The notes under the pieces are model-generated. The model had not been told where the DNA came from. It made no database searches and saw only the letters and a list, made by a program, of their open reading frames with translations. A stretch of DNA of 53,826 nucleotides, taken from contig CALUYS010000012.1 in assembly GCA_944325065.1 (NCBI GenBank), forward strand, positions 1 through 53,826, written 5' to 3'. The first letter of the stretch is position 1. Each line of letters opens with the position of its first letter. Shown piece by piece: positions 1-8,197 of this stretch. The position numbers and the translations under genes were made by a program. Source of the DNA: Candidatus Gastranaerophilales bacterium (GTDB lineage: Bacteria; Cyanobacteriota; Vampirovibrionia; Gastranaerophilales; Gastranaerophilaceae).

Positions 1-120
1 GTTTGATTATTTCCTACCCCTAAAATCCGCTACACAAGCCGATTGCCCGAAATAATCGCACCATCTGTCATACGCAAAACACTCACTTTATTACACATAT
101 CTAGGTATATTAGTAAAATA
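1..120. other. Window-edge stretch, unassigned
   Basis: The first 100 bases contain 40 G/C, clearly richer than the rest of the window. On the plus strand one frame is open from base 2 to a TAA at 53-55 (17 codons ending A-D-C-P-K) and could be the tail of a gene that begins outside the window. On the minus strand a 22-codon ORF beginning M-C-N-K-V-S-V is also open. Neither is recognised and neither has a ribosome binding site that would decide between them. Confidence 0.3.
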
Positions 121-125
121 TATTA

Positions 126-158
126 AAAGAGAGTTTCAAAAAACCTGAAACCCTCTTT
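126..158 (-). terminator. Intrinsic terminator after tRNA-fMet
   Basis: Read on the minus strand, a hairpin pairs AAAGAG-GTTTC type arms (126-131 with 153-158, and 133-137 with 147-151; one mismatch at 132/152) around a 9-base loop. It is followed by a short T-run. It lies 8 bases past the CCA end of the tRNA, so it most likely ends that transcript. Confidence 0.7.
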
Positions 159-165
159 AATTAAT

Positions 166-242
<77 letters not shown>

Positions 243-262
243 ATATATTTTATAATTATATT

Positions 263-290
263 ATTATACACTAAAAAATAAAAATCAAGT
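263..290 (-). promoter_or_regulatory. Probable promoter of tRNA-fMet
   Basis: A perfect minus-strand -10 hexamer TATAAT lies at 263-268, about 20 bases before the tRNA 5' end. A -35-like ACTTGA lies at 285-290 with a 16-base spacer. The -10 is convincing and the -35 is weak. Confidence 0.5.
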
Positions 291-360
291 ATTTTTTTTA
301 AAATGCTGGTAATATAAAATAAAATATTGTATACTAAAAAAAATAAATAAAGGAGAAACT

Positions 361-615
361 ATGTTACCATTAGTAAGTGAAGAACATTCATCATTAGCTT
401 TTGCTGAAATATTTCAAGATGTGAATGCTTTTAGGAAACAAATGATACATTATATTAAAGAACAAAACCCTGAAATAAATACTTCAATTATTGAAATAAC
501 AAATAATACAGACCTTGACCCTAAAGCTGTTGCACTTGGGGCATATATGACTTATAGATTGCTTGAACTTGCAAGTGAGGACTCTATCAATTTAGATGAA
601 AGTTTTATTGAATAA
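361..615 (+). CDS. Small acidic protein of unknown function
   Basis: This 84-residue protein is not recognised. It is acidic, has no membrane segment or signal peptide, and seems mostly helical, with a conserved-looking centre (D-P-K-A-V-A-L-G-A-Y-M-T-Y-R-L-L-E-L-A) and an acidic tail ending in E-S-F-I-E. The start is well supported: an AAGGAG ribosome binding site sits 7 bases before the ATG and a TATACT -10-like box lies at 330-335. It is a stand-alone gene that ends immediately against the convergent metY. The helical, soluble character would suit a small partner or regulatory protein, but that is only a guess. Confidence 0.7.
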   Translation: MLPLVSEEHSSLAFAEIFQDVNAFRKQMIHYIKEQNPEINTSIIEITNNTDLDPKAVALGAYMTYRLLELASEDSINLDESFIE

Positions 616-1893
616 TTACTTTATAGCTATATTTAAAGCTTTGTCTAAATCTTGAATTATATCATCAACATTTTCCAATCCAACAGATAATCTGATAAAA
701 TCATCGCCTATACCACATTTAATTTTGTCTTCCTGTGATAGCTGTTTATGAGTAGAAACTGATGGGTAGGTAACAATTGTTTTTGTATCCCCTATATTAG
801 TAACGTGAAATGGTAGAGTTAGATTTTCAACAAATTTTACACCTTGTTTAAAACCACCTTTTATTCCAAAACTTACAATTGATGAAGCTCCCTTGGGGGT
901 ATACTTTTGTGCAAGATTATAGTTTTCATCAGTTTCTAACATTGGATATTTTACCCAGGCTATATTTTTATTATTTTTTAAATATGTTGCCACTTTTAGT
1001 GCATTTTCACAGTGCCGCTGCATTCTCAAGTGTAAAGTTTCAAGCCCAATAAGAGTTAAATATGCATTAAACGGACTTATTGTACAACCTAAATCTCTAA
1101 GTAGTTGTACACGTGCTTTAACTATATAAGCTGCTTTTTTAAAATTTTCAACATAACTTACACCATGATAACTTTCATCAGGCTCAATAAGTTGAGCAAA
1201 TTTTTCCTTATTCTTTGCCCAATTAAAATTCCCACTATCGATTATTGCTCCACCCATTGCATTTCCATTTCCCGAAATATATTTAGTTGTTGAATAAATA
1301 ACTATATCGGCACCAAATTCAAATGGTCTTAATAAATATGGCGTTGCTATAGTGTTATCTACAATTAATGGTATATTGTATTTATGAGCAATCTTCGCTA
1401 TATTTTCAATATCACATATTGAAACTTGTGGATTTGTTATACTTTCAACAAATATACATTTTGTTTTGCAAGTAATTAATTTTTCATATTCATTTGCATC
1501 ATTTGAGTTGCATAATATAGTATTAATTCCATATTTTTTTAATGTTACTTTAAATAAGTTAAAAGTTCCTCCATATATTGAAGAAGAAGCTATGATTTCA
1601 TCACCTTGACTTGTTATATTTAAAATACTTATTAAACTTGCACTTTGACCAGATGATACACACAATGCACCAACACCGCCTTCAAGTTTGTTTAACCTTT
1701 CTTCTAGTATTGAAGTTGTTGGATTTGATATTCTAGTATATATATGACCTTCTTCTTTTAAATCAAAAAGGTTTGAAACATGCTCAATACTTTCAAATTC
1801 AAATGCTGTTGTTTGATATATCGGTGGGCTTATTGCATTTTGGCTATCTTTTGGATTTAAACCACCATTAACTGCTATTGTTTCGATATTCAT
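616..1893 (-). CDS. metY: O-acetylhomoserine sulfhydrylase (O-acetylhomoserine aminocarboxypropyltransferase)
   Basis: A cytoplasmic PLP enzyme of the Cys/Met metabolism family that makes homocysteine from O-acetylhomoserine and sulfide for methionine synthesis. The PLP lysine is K204 in Y-S-T-T-K-Y-I-S-G-N-G. The family signatures Y-x-R-x-x-N-P-T (about 52-60), S-S-G-Q-S-A (about 80-86) and P-L-I-V-D-N-T-I-A-T-P (about 175-185) are present. The length of 425 residues fits MetY better than the shorter MetB/MetC/MetZ. An AAAAGGT site precedes the ATG. It shares strand with the acetyltransferase 54 bases upstream and meets the small acidic gene end to end. No SAM riboswitch is visible in the short leader. 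Confidence 0.93.
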   Translation of the reverse strand: MNIETIAVNGGLNPKDSQNAISPPIYQTTAFEFESIEHVSNLFDLKEEGHIYTRISNPTTSILEERLNKLEGGVGALCVSSGQSASLISILNITSQGDEIIASSSIYGGTFNLFKVTLKKYGINTILCNSNDANEYEKLITCKTKCIFVESITNPQVSICDIENIAKIAHKYNIPLIVDNTIATPYLLRPFEFGADIVIYSTTKYISGNGNAMGGAIIDSGNFNWAKNKEKFAQLIEPDESYHGVSYVENFKKAAYIVKARVQLLRDLGCTISPFNAYLTLIGLETLHLRMQRHCENALKVATYLKNNKNIAWVKYPMLETDENYNLAQKYTPKGASSIVSFGIKGGFKQGVKFVENLTLPFHVTNIGDTKTIVTYPSVSTHKQLSQEDKIKCGIGDDFIRLSVGLENVDDIIQDLDKALNIAIK

Positions 1894-1947
1894 AATTTGT
1901 ACCTTTTAAATTATATTTATTATTATATTTTATAATATAAATAAGTG

Positions 1948-2457
1948 TTATTTGCAAATTGAATATATAAAATGTAACATGTCAATATTGTAATAATGTT
2001 TGATAAATTCTCCTTTAAATGTCATACCTATTCTTTTTGCAACATTTTGGGATTTTTTATTTGTATCACGAATAATAGAAAATATTTCGTTGATATTTAA
2101 ATTATTGAAAGCATAATCTTTACATGCAGCTGCCGATTCAGTTGCATAACCATTATGCCAGAATTGTTCTTTAAATAAATATCCTATTTCATAAACCTTA
2201 GTATCATTAATATTTTGAATTGTTATTCCACATTGTCCAATTTCTTCATTTGTTTCTTTTAAAATAACTTTTAGAAGACCAATATTATGTTCAAAATAAC
2301 TATTAAGCTGCTTTTGAAGCCATGATTTAACTTCATCATCTGAAAAAGCATGTTCATATGCATACATTACATTTGGATTTTTTAAAATAGAACATAAAAA
2401 ATCATAATCATTTATATCCATCTTTTTTAAAATTAATCTTTTAGTTTCAATATACAT
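1948..2457 (-). CDS. GNAT family N-acetyltransferase (RimJ/RimL type)
   Basis: A 169-residue acetyl-CoA-dependent acyltransferase of the Acetyltransf_3 class. The opening M-Y-I-E-T-K-R-L-I-L-K-K is the usual RimJ/RimL start. The Y-E-I-G-Y-L-F strand followed by W-H-N-G-Y-A-T-E-A-type acetyl-CoA binding turn is present near residues 90-108. The C-terminal half contains N-K-K-S-Q-N-V-A-K-R-I-G-M, also typical. Members acetylate ribosomal protein N-termini, amino sugars or antibiotics; the substrate cannot be told from the sequence. It may be co-transcribed with metY downstream. Confidence 0.88.
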   Translation of the reverse strand: MYIETKRLILKKMDINDYDFLCSILKNPNVMYAYEHAFSDDEVKSWLQKQLNSYFEHNIGLLKVILKETNEEIGQCGITIQNINDTKVYEIGYLFKEQFWHNGYATESAAACKDYAFNNLNINEIFSIIRDTNKKSQNVAKRIGMTFKGEFIKHYYNIDMLHFIYSICK

Positions 2458-2488
2458 TTTTTATATAATATAGAATAATAAAAATAAC

Positions 2489-2923
2489 TTAAAAGATATT
2501 ACCTTTAATAACATTTGATACCCAAGGTATATAAACGTATCTGCCTCTTAATGTACCAATTGATAAATATATTATAAATAAAAATATAAAAATATTAATT
2601 ATAGACATATGAAATGGTCCCAAATTAACTAATGATATATTCAAGAAAAAGTTTAAAGTACTTATAATTGCATTGAAAAAAGGGACATATGCCAAAATAT
2701 TTAATATGAATATTAATAAATGTGCAGCCAAGTAATACAAAAGCATTAAAAAAATAGACTGCATTATGTGGTATTTTAAAAATGGTTTTAAATTGGATTT
2801 AGTTATTGTAGCTAAGAGCAACCAAATAATGCCAACAATACCACTTGTAACATAAGAAAGAACTGCTATAATGCGTTCAGACATTGTAGGTATATTGTTT
2901 TGATAAGAATAACAAGGTGGCAT
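2489..2923 (-). CDS. Tic20-family membrane protein
   Basis: A roughly 144-residue polytopic membrane protein with three to four hydrophobic helices. It matches the cyanobacterial Tic20/Ycf60 family pattern as I know it: an N-terminal S-E-R-I-I-A-V-L-S-Y helix, a loop K-P-F-L-K-Y-H-I-M-Q-S-I-F-L (compare the family's phenylalanine-rich F-x-R-F-N-x-M-Q-A), and a C-terminal R-G-R-Y-V-Y-I-P-W-V-S-N. Plastid Tic20 is part of the inner-envelope import machinery; the bacterial function is unknown. The start is set at the ATG at 2923 because a CGGAGAT site lies just upstream. An in-frame ATG 8 codons earlier lacks one. This gene is one of the better hints of cyanobacterial ancestry. Confidence 0.72.
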   Translation of the reverse strand: MPPCYSYQNNIPTMSERIIAVLSYVTSGIVGIIWLLLATITKSNLKPFLKYHIMQSIFLMLLYYLAAHLLIFILNILAYVPFFNAIISTLNFFLNISLVNLGPFHMSIINIFIFLFIIYLSIGTLRGRYVYIPWVSNVIKGNIF

Positions 2924-3012
2924 TTTTATCTCCGTAAAAAAATACAAAAATACAAAAACAACTTAACAAAAAAAATAAGTAATGATTAAGCTGTTTTTGC
3001 ATTAAAACATTA

Positions 3013-3246
3013 TTAATTATCTAATACATAACCAATGATTGATGCTTCACGAGAACGTTTAACAGCACGTGCTATCATTCTTTGATGCTCAGCACAAGTT
3101 CCAGTAATACGACGTGGCAATATTTTACCAGCTTCTGTTAAATATCTTTTTAACTTTTGTCCATCTTTATAATCTATACTTGTTACTTTATCTGCACAAA
3201 ATGTACAATTTTTTCTTTTTTTCTTATCTTGTTGTTCTCTTGCCAT
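3013..3246 (-). CDS. rpsR: 30S ribosomal protein S18
   Basis: A 77-residue S18. The N-terminus is lysine-rich with a C-x-x-C pair (N-C-T-F-C-A-D), followed by the family core I-D-Y-K-D-x-x-x-L-x-x-Y and the highly conserved [13 protein letters not shown]-x-H-Q-R. It binds S6 on the platform of the small subunit. It is the last gene of rpsF-ssb-rpsR, 52 bases after ssb, the standard bacterial order. The retained cysteines suggest a zinc-binding form of S18. Confidence 0.97.
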   Translation of the reverse strand: MAREQQDKKKRKNCTFCADKVTSIDYKDGQKLKRYLTEAGKILPRRITGTCAEHQRMIARAVKRSREASIIGYVLDN

Positions 3247-3298
3247 TATTTTTTCCTTTTTTTATTACCTTTACTTTTAGTTTTATATATACAATTAA

Positions 3299-3721
3299 TT
3301 AAAAGGGGATTTCATCTTCACCTAAAAGTTCATCACTAAACTCTTCTTCAGCAAACTCCACAACCTGATTGCTCTGTTCTTGAATACTATTGGAATTATT
3401 ATTTGCTGAAGCACTAATACTTTGAATTTTTTCAAACGAACTTATGTCTATTTCAGCGACTTTACGTTCTGTTTGTCCATCTTCTGACTTGATACTTATC
3501 ATTAAAAGACGCCCTTCAACAACCACTTTGTCATTTTTCTTTAGCTGTTCAAATACTTTCTGAGCTAAATTACCAATAGCTCGAACGTAAATAATATTTT
3601 GTTCGCCATCAACTTCTGAAAAATCAAGTGGAAAAGAGGCTATTGCTACATTGTTTGATGTAAACCTCTTCTCTGGAGATTTTATTATTGTGCCTGAAAT
3701 AGTAGCTTTTGCTAAACTCAT
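3299..3721 (-). CDS. ssb: Single-stranded DNA-binding protein
   Basis: A 140-residue SSB. Residues 1-105 form the OB-fold (opening S-L-A-K-A-T-I-S-G-T-I, then F-x-L-D-F and K-V-V-V-E-G-R-L). A short Asn/Ser/Gln-rich linker follows. The acidic tip ends E-D-E-I-P-F, the conserved docking tail for replication and repair partners. It sits between rpsF (6 bases upstream) and rpsR, the normal location of the main replicative SSB. The linker is shorter than in E. coli, so the protein is smaller than the 178-residue enterobacterial version but within the family range. Confidence 0.95.
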   Translation of the reverse strand: MSLAKATISGTIIKSPEKRFTSNNVAIASFPLDFSEVDGEQNIIYVRAIGNLAQKVFEQLKKNDKVVVEGRLLMISIKSEDGQTERKVAEIDISSFEKIQSISASANNNSNSIQEQSNQVVEFAEEEFSDELLGEDEIPF

Positions 3722-3727
3722 ATTTTT

Positions 3728-4024
3728 TTATACTCCAACTTTTGACATTTCCATAAACATTGTTCTAATTATTGCATCATTTAATCTTAATTGACGCTTA
3801 AATTCTGCAACTTTTTGCTCAGGAACTGATAGTTGTATCGCTGTAAAATATGCATCTCTAAATTTTTGTACTTCATAAGCCAATTTTTTCCGCCCCATTT
3901 TGTTTATATTTTTTACTTCTCCATTATAAGATTTTACTAATTCGCTTAATTTGTCAATAATACTGTCAACTTCTTCCGAATCCATGTTTGGCCTTATAAT
4001 TGCCAATAACTCATAAGTTTTCAA
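3728..4024 (-). CDS. rpsF: 30S ribosomal protein S6
   Basis: A 98-residue S6 with the typical opening K-T-Y-E-L-L-A-I-I-R-P, the core G-R-K-K-L-A-Y-E-V-Q-K and the closing R-L-N-D-A-I-I-R-T-M. S6 pairs with S18 on the 30S platform. The start codon is TTG: an AAAGGAG site lies 8 bases before it and no in-frame ATG precedes the conserved sequence. It is the first gene of rpsF-ssb-rpsR. A perfect minus-strand TATAAT at 4064-4069 is the probable -10 element, about 40 bases upstream; no good -35 is seen. Confidence 0.96.
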   Translation of the reverse strand: MKTYELLAIIRPNMDSEEVDSIIDKLSELVKSYNGEVKNINKMGRKKLAYEVQKFRDAYFTAIQLSVPEQKVAEFKRQLRLNDAIIRTMFMEMSKVGV

Positions 4025-4124
4025 CTTCTTATCTCCTTTACCATATTAATTTATTATTTTTTTATTATATCAATAATATAAACTTTAACATAAACAAAAA
4101 AATTATACAAATTTAAAATTTATA

Positions 4125-4155
4125 TTGTTACAATTTTGTTAATTTGTAATATAAT
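4125..4155 (+). promoter_or_regulatory. Probable glyS promoter
   Basis: A perfect TATAAT lies at 4150-4155, preceded by TTGTTA at 4125-4130 (19-base spacer) overlapping TTACAA at 4128-4133 (16-base spacer). It is divergent from the rpsF promoter region. A ribosome binding site GAAAGGTG precedes the glyS ATG at 4199. Confidence 0.5.
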
Positions 4156-4198
4156 TTTATTTATAAAGTAAAAATTTATTTGAAAGGTGTAATATATT

Positions 4199-6223
4199 AT
4201 GGATTATTTGATTGAAGTAGGAACAGAAGAGTTGCCTTATAAGTTTATACTGAGTGCTAAAAAACAACTTGAAAATTCTTTTAAAAAACTTTTTAAAGAA
4301 AATGTCATATTTTTTGATAATATTTTGTTTTATGCAACCCCAAGACGTTTAACGGTCATTGTCAAAAACATTGCTCAGAAACAAGAGGATGTCCAAAAAA
4401 TAATTAAAGGGCCAAAAGTTTCTGTATTTTATGATGAAAATAATAAACCAACCAATGCAGCTGTAGGATTTATGAAAAAAAATGATATTACACTTAATGA
4501 TATTTTTGTTAAAGATGACTATATTCAATCTAAAATAAATATAAAAGGACGTTTAACATCAGAAATTATAACTGAAAATATTGAAAAAATATTTCTTTCA
4601 TTGGAAGGTAATCACTTTATGAGGTGGGCAGATTTATCCTACAAATTTCAAAGACCTATCCGTTGGATTGTTTCTATGCTTGATAATAAAGAATTGCCTA
4701 TTTCAATTGCAAAAGTAAAATCTTCTCAATATTCTCGTGGACATCGTTTTAAATCAGATTCTTGTTTTATTCCATCAATTGATGAATATGAAAATATTTT
4801 ATTTAAAAATAATGTTATTGTTAACGAAAATAAGCGTAAACAAACTATTATTGATGAAACTATAAAACTTGCTAAAACTATTGATGCAGATGTTGTTTTT
4901 GACGAGGAATTGTTGGAAGAAGTTTGTGAACTTTGTGAATGGGTTAAGCCTGTTTTGTGCTCTTTTGATCCAAAATATCTTTCTATTCCAGAAAAAGTTA
5001 TAGTTACTGTTATGGCAGCTCATCAAAGGTATTTTCCGCTTTATAAAAATGGTAAATTGTTAAATAAATTTATTACTGTTGCTAATTATCTAGGTGATGA
5101 TGTTTCAAATATTATTGATGGTAATGTTCGTGTTATTAAAGCAAGGCTTGAAGATGCTATTTTCTTTTATGAAGATGATATTAAAACTAAACTTGAAGAT
5201 AAGTTAGATGAGTTAAAGGGAATGACTTTCCAAAAAAATTGTGGGAATATGTTTGATAAAACTATGCGTTTAATTGAAATTTCAAAATTTTTAATCACAA
5301 TGCTTAAGGTGGATAATAAAAAAGAAGACATCTTAAGAACTGCAAAGCTTGCAAAATGTGATTTGGCAACAAAACTTGTCTTTGAATTTACAGAACTTCA
5401 AGGCTTTATCGGGCAAAATTATGCTAAATCATCCAATGAAAATGAAAATGTTGCCTTGGGAATCTGCGAACATTATTTCCCGCTTAATGCAAAAAGTAAG
5501 ACACCTACTCAGATTGAAGGGCAAATTGTTTCAATTGCTGATAAAATTGACAATATTGTTTCGATATTTGCTCAAGGCAAAAAACCTACAGGCTCTGCTG
5601 ACCCACTTGGTGTCCGACGTCAAGTTTTAGGAATAGTAAGAACTATTTTAGATAATAAATTAAATATTGATTTAGTTTCTTTAATTGATAAAACTATTGA
5701 TATATCACCTTGTAAAATTGATAATAAAACTCAACTTAAAAATCAAATTATTAAGTTTATTGAACAAAGACTTAAAATATACTTAAATGAAAACTATCGT
5801 TATGATGTTCTTGATTGTGTTTTATCAAATGAAAATTCAATAAAGAACATCAATAATTTAATATTAAAACTTGAGGTTGTTACAAAACTTACTAAAAATA
5901 GTGATTTCGATGTATTTTGTGAAAATGCAAACAGAATAATTCGCATTTTAAAAGATGATAAAAATGATAATATCGATACATCTTTATTTACAAACCAAAG
6001 TGAAAAAGATCTTTATAATAAATTAGATTCTTTTGTTGACAATAAAGATTATGATAAAATAGCTATATTTTTAAAAGAATTAACTCCATATATTATTAAT
6101 TTTTTCGATAATGTTCTTGTTATGGATAAAGAGGAAAGTGTTAAGAATAATCGTATAGCACTTTTAACAAAAGCAAAAAATATTTATTTTATACTTGGTG
6201 ATTTTACTAAAATTGTAAATTAA
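4199..6223 (+). CDS. glyS: Glycyl-tRNA synthetase beta subunit
   Basis: At 674 residues this fits the beta chain of the bacterial alpha2-beta2 glycyl-tRNA synthetase, which carries tRNA recognition while the alpha chain (GlyQ) binds glycine and ATP. Family signatures are clear: the opening L-I-E-V-G-T-E-E-L-P, the R-W-A-D-L-S-Y-K-F-Q-R-P-I-R-W segment near residue 145, V-M-A-A-H-Q-R-Y-F-P near 275, and A-D-P-L-G-V-R-R-Q near 470. The C-terminal part is the helical anticodon-binding region. glyQ is not in the window, so the two subunits are unlinked here or glyQ lies elsewhere. Confidence 0.95.
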   Translation: MDYLIEVGTEELPYKFILSAKKQLENSFKKLFKENVIFFDNILFYATPRRLTVIVKNIAQKQEDVQKIIKGPKVSVFYDENNKPTNAAVGFMKKNDITLNDIFVKDDYIQSKINIKGRLTSEIITENIEKIFLSLEGNHFMRWADLSYKFQRPIRWIVSMLDNKELPISIAKVKSSQYSRGHRFKSDSCFIPSIDEYENILFKNNVIVNENKRKQTIIDETIKLAKTIDADVVFDEELLEEVCELCEWVKPVLCSFDPKYLSIPEKVIVTVMAAHQRYFPLYKNGKLLNKFITVANYLGDDVSNIIDGNVRVIKARLEDAIFFYEDDIKTKLEDKLDELKGMTFQKNCGNMFDKTMRLIEISKFLITMLKVDNKKEDILRTAKLAKCDLATKLVFEFTELQGFIGQNYAKSSNENENVALGICEHYFPLNAKSKTPTQIEGQIVSIADKIDNIVSIFAQGKKPTGSADPLGVRRQVLGIVRTILDNKLNIDLVSLIDKTIDISPCKIDNKTQLKNQIIKFIEQRLKIYLNENYRYDVLDCVLSNENSIKNINNLILKLEVVTKLTKNSDFDVFCENANRIIRILKDDKNDNIDTSLFTNQSEKDLYNKLDSFVDNKDYDKIAIFLKELTPYIINFFDNVLVMDKEESVKNNRIALLTKAKNIYFILGDFTKIVN

Positions 6224-6257
6224 AGCGATGAGGTTCAATCCTTGCTTTTTATTTTTT
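6222..6257 (+). terminator. Intrinsic terminator after glyS
   Basis: The glyS stop codon is the start of a hairpin: AAAGC (6222-6226) pairs with GCTTT (6244-6248) around an inner GAGG/CCTT stem, and it is followed by TTATTTTTT. It separates glyS from the lptC gene, so the latter needs its own promoter within the next 25 bases. Confidence 0.65.
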
Positions 6258-6280
6258 AATTATGTTAAAATTATTATACG

Positions 6281-6886
6281 ATGAAAAATAAAAAAAAACG
6301 CATAAAAAAAAGAAAAGTTGCTATTGTAAGTGTTTTGCTTATAATATTTATATCTTGTATTTGGGCATTTGTTGCAGCTAATATAATTACCAAAAGTATA
6401 AAACGAGATATTTCCTCAAACGATTTAGAAAAACAAGTAGTTTCAATTGACAGTCTTTTGCTTACTGAAACAAAAGAAGGAAAAAAACTTTGGGAGCTTT
6501 ATGCAGATAAAGGTGAGTATGAAAGTAGTAGCAAAATTATTATTTTAACAAATATTATAGCCAATTTTTATCAAAATGGAGTTGTTGTTGCATCTGGAAA
6601 ATCAACACGAGGAACATACGATACTGAAACAAAAAAAGTAATAATTTATAACGATAGTTATATTGTTTATAAAGATGGGACTTCAATTCGTGCTGATCTA
6701 ATCCAATGGGAAGGTAAAGATAAAGATATTAAAGCAAAAGATAATGTTGTTGTTATTAAACCAAATGAGTTTATTATTAAATCACAAGAAGCCGTTTTAA
6801 CTAATAATATGACTTTATTCAAAGTTATTGGTAATGTCGAAACAAAGGTTTATAGTAATGGTAAAAATGGGAATATTTTAAAATGA
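6281..6886 (+). CDS. lptC: LptC-like lipopolysaccharide export protein
   Basis: A 201-residue protein with a lysine-rich cytoplasmic start, one membrane anchor at about residues 12-36, and a periplasmic beta-rich domain resembling LptC (DUF1239). That domain includes K-K-L-W-E-L-Y-A-D-K-G-E-Y and repeated short beta strands such as G-T-Y-D-T-E-T-K-K-V. LptC recruits LptA to the inner-membrane LptBFG exporter and passes LPS to it. It overlaps the following LptA-like gene by 4 bases (ATGA), supporting joint function. No ribosome binding site is seen before the ATG; the AT-rich bases just upstream resemble a -10 box, so the mRNA could be leaderless. Confidence 0.8.
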   Translation: MKNKKKRIKKRKVAIVSVLLIIFISCIWAFVAANIITKSIKRDISSNDLEKQVVSIDSLLLTETKEGKKLWELYADKGEYESSSKIIILTNIIANFYQNGVVVASGKSTRGTYDTETKKVIIYNDSYIVYKDGTSIRADLIQWEGKDKDIKAKDNVVVIKPNEFIIKSQEAVLTNNMTLFKVIGNVETKVYSNGKNGNILK

Positions 6887-7842
6887 AGAAAATAATATAT
6901 ATATTTATTTTAACTTTTTTATCAGTAAATGTTGTATTTGCAGCCAATCTTTTTATTGATGCAAATAAGCAAGAGCTTGATGTTGAAAAGAATCAAATTA
7001 ATCTAGAAGGGAATGTTAAAATTAAAATGAATGACATGACCTTAGTTGGACCTCGTGCTGTTGGGAAAATTAATCCCAAAACAAATAAACTTGAAGAAGC
7101 AATATTCCCCGATAGTCCTTATGCTTTTCAACAAAATGGTAATAAAAAAAGTGAAATAAAAGCAAAAATAATAAAAGCATCGTTGCTAAATAAAGTTGTT
7201 AAAGCAAGTGGTGATACTCAAAGTGTTACTATGGTGAATAATCAACCTGTTTTAATTATTAATGCTGATACTCAAGAGTATGACACTCAAATTGAACAAA
7301 TGAGAGCAAGCGGCTCTGTTATTGTTCACTATCAGGATATGGTGGCTTTTGGAGATAAAGCTATTGTTGATGTTAATAAAAAAGGCGATGTTAGAAAAAT
7401 GCAGTTAATTGGTAATGCAAAAATAAATCAGAAAGATAACAGAGCTTATGCTGATAGATTTGTATATACTGCTTCAAATCAAGAGATTGTATCAATTGGC
7501 AATACATATTCAAAGATGATTATGGATAATGGTAAACAAATCGAAGTATGGGCACAATATCAACAGTATAATAAACCATCAAATACAATACTTGCAAGCA
7601 ATAAAGTAACTATATATTATGATGACTATAAGGCTTATGGACCAAAAGTTACTGTTTTCCCAAATAAAACAACGAATAAGTTTAATAAAATAGTGTTTTT
7701 AGGACGTGCTAAAATTGTTGAAAAAAATCGCTCAATTGATGCTGATAAAATTATAATTACCTTGGAACCTAAAAACTTTACTGCTTTAGGAAATGTTAAG
7801 ACTATTATAACAAATATTGATGATATGAAAGATGACAATTAA
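6883..7842 (+). CDS. lptA: LptA/OstA-like periplasmic lipopolysaccharide transport protein
   Basis: A 319-residue secreted protein with a signal peptide of about 21 residues ending V-F-A-A. The rest is built of short repeating beta-strands typical of the OstA/LptA jellyroll: L-E-G-N-V-K-I-K near 45, then A-S-G-S-V-I-V-H-Y-Q-D, L-I-G-N-A-K-I-N and F-L-G-R-A-K-I-V. LptA forms the periplasmic bridge carrying LPS to the outer membrane. At 319 residues it is longer than the roughly 185 of enterobacterial LptA, suggesting two fused jellyroll modules, as seen in cyanobacterial homologues. The gene overlaps lptC by 4 bases and yraN by 11. Confidence 0.82.
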   Translation: MKKIIYIFILTFLSVNVVFAANLFIDANKQELDVEKNQINLEGNVKIKMNDMTLVGPRAVGKINPKTNKLEEAIFPDSPYAFQQNGNKKSEIKAKIIKASLLNKVVKASGDTQSVTMVNNQPVLIINADTQEYDTQIEQMRASGSVIVHYQDMVAFGDKAIVDVNKKGDVRKMQLIGNAKINQKDNRAYADRFVYTASNQEIVSIGNTYSKMIMDNGKQIEVWAQYQQYNKPSNTILASNKVTIYYDDYKAYGPKVTVFPNKTTNKFNKIVFLGRAKIVEKNRSIDADKIIITLEPKNFTALGNVKTIITNIDDMKDDN

Positions 7843-8194
7843 TAATCGTTCAAAAGGAGCTAAAGGCGAAAAAATAGCTTGTGATTATCTTTTAAAAAAC
7901 GGCTATAAAATTCTTGAAACTAATTATCATTATTCAAAGTTTGCAGAAATAGACATTATTGCCTCTAAAAATAATGTTTTAATATTCGTAGAAGTAAAAG
8001 CACGTTCCACATTAAATTATGGTCATCCGTTGGAGTCAATAAGCCCCAATAAGCTAAAGCGGATTTATATGGCAATGTTAAATTACTTGGAACATTCAAG
8101 TCAAAACTATTTAAACTATCAGCTTGATATTGTTTCAATTATTGGGTTTGACAATTCAAAAATCGAGCATTTGGAAAATGTGGGGTTCGAATAA
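7832..8194 (+). CDS. yraN: YraN family (UPF0102) endonuclease-like protein
   Basis: A 120-residue protein of the UPF0102 family with the restriction-endonuclease-like fold. The opening R-S-K-G-A-K-G-E-K-I-A-C-D-Y-L and the nuclease core A-E-I-D-I-I-A...V-F-V-E-V-K-A-R (residues about 38-60) match the family, with the expected E, D and E-x-K metal ligands. The substrate is not established for the family, although roles in DNA processing have been suggested. It overlaps the lptA-like gene by 11 bases and has no ribosome binding site of its own, so it is probably translated by coupling. Confidence 0.9.
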   Translation: MTINNRSKGAKGEKIACDYLLKNGYKILETNYHYSKFAEIDIIASKNNVLIFVEVKARSTLNYGHPLESISPNKLKRIYMAMLNYLEHSSQNYLNYQLDIVSIIGFDNSKIEHLENVGFE

Positions 8195-8197
8195 TAT

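Noticed and set aside
1894-1947. SAM riboswitch before metY
   Set aside because: Only 54 bases separate metY from the preceding gene; there is no room or motif for it.
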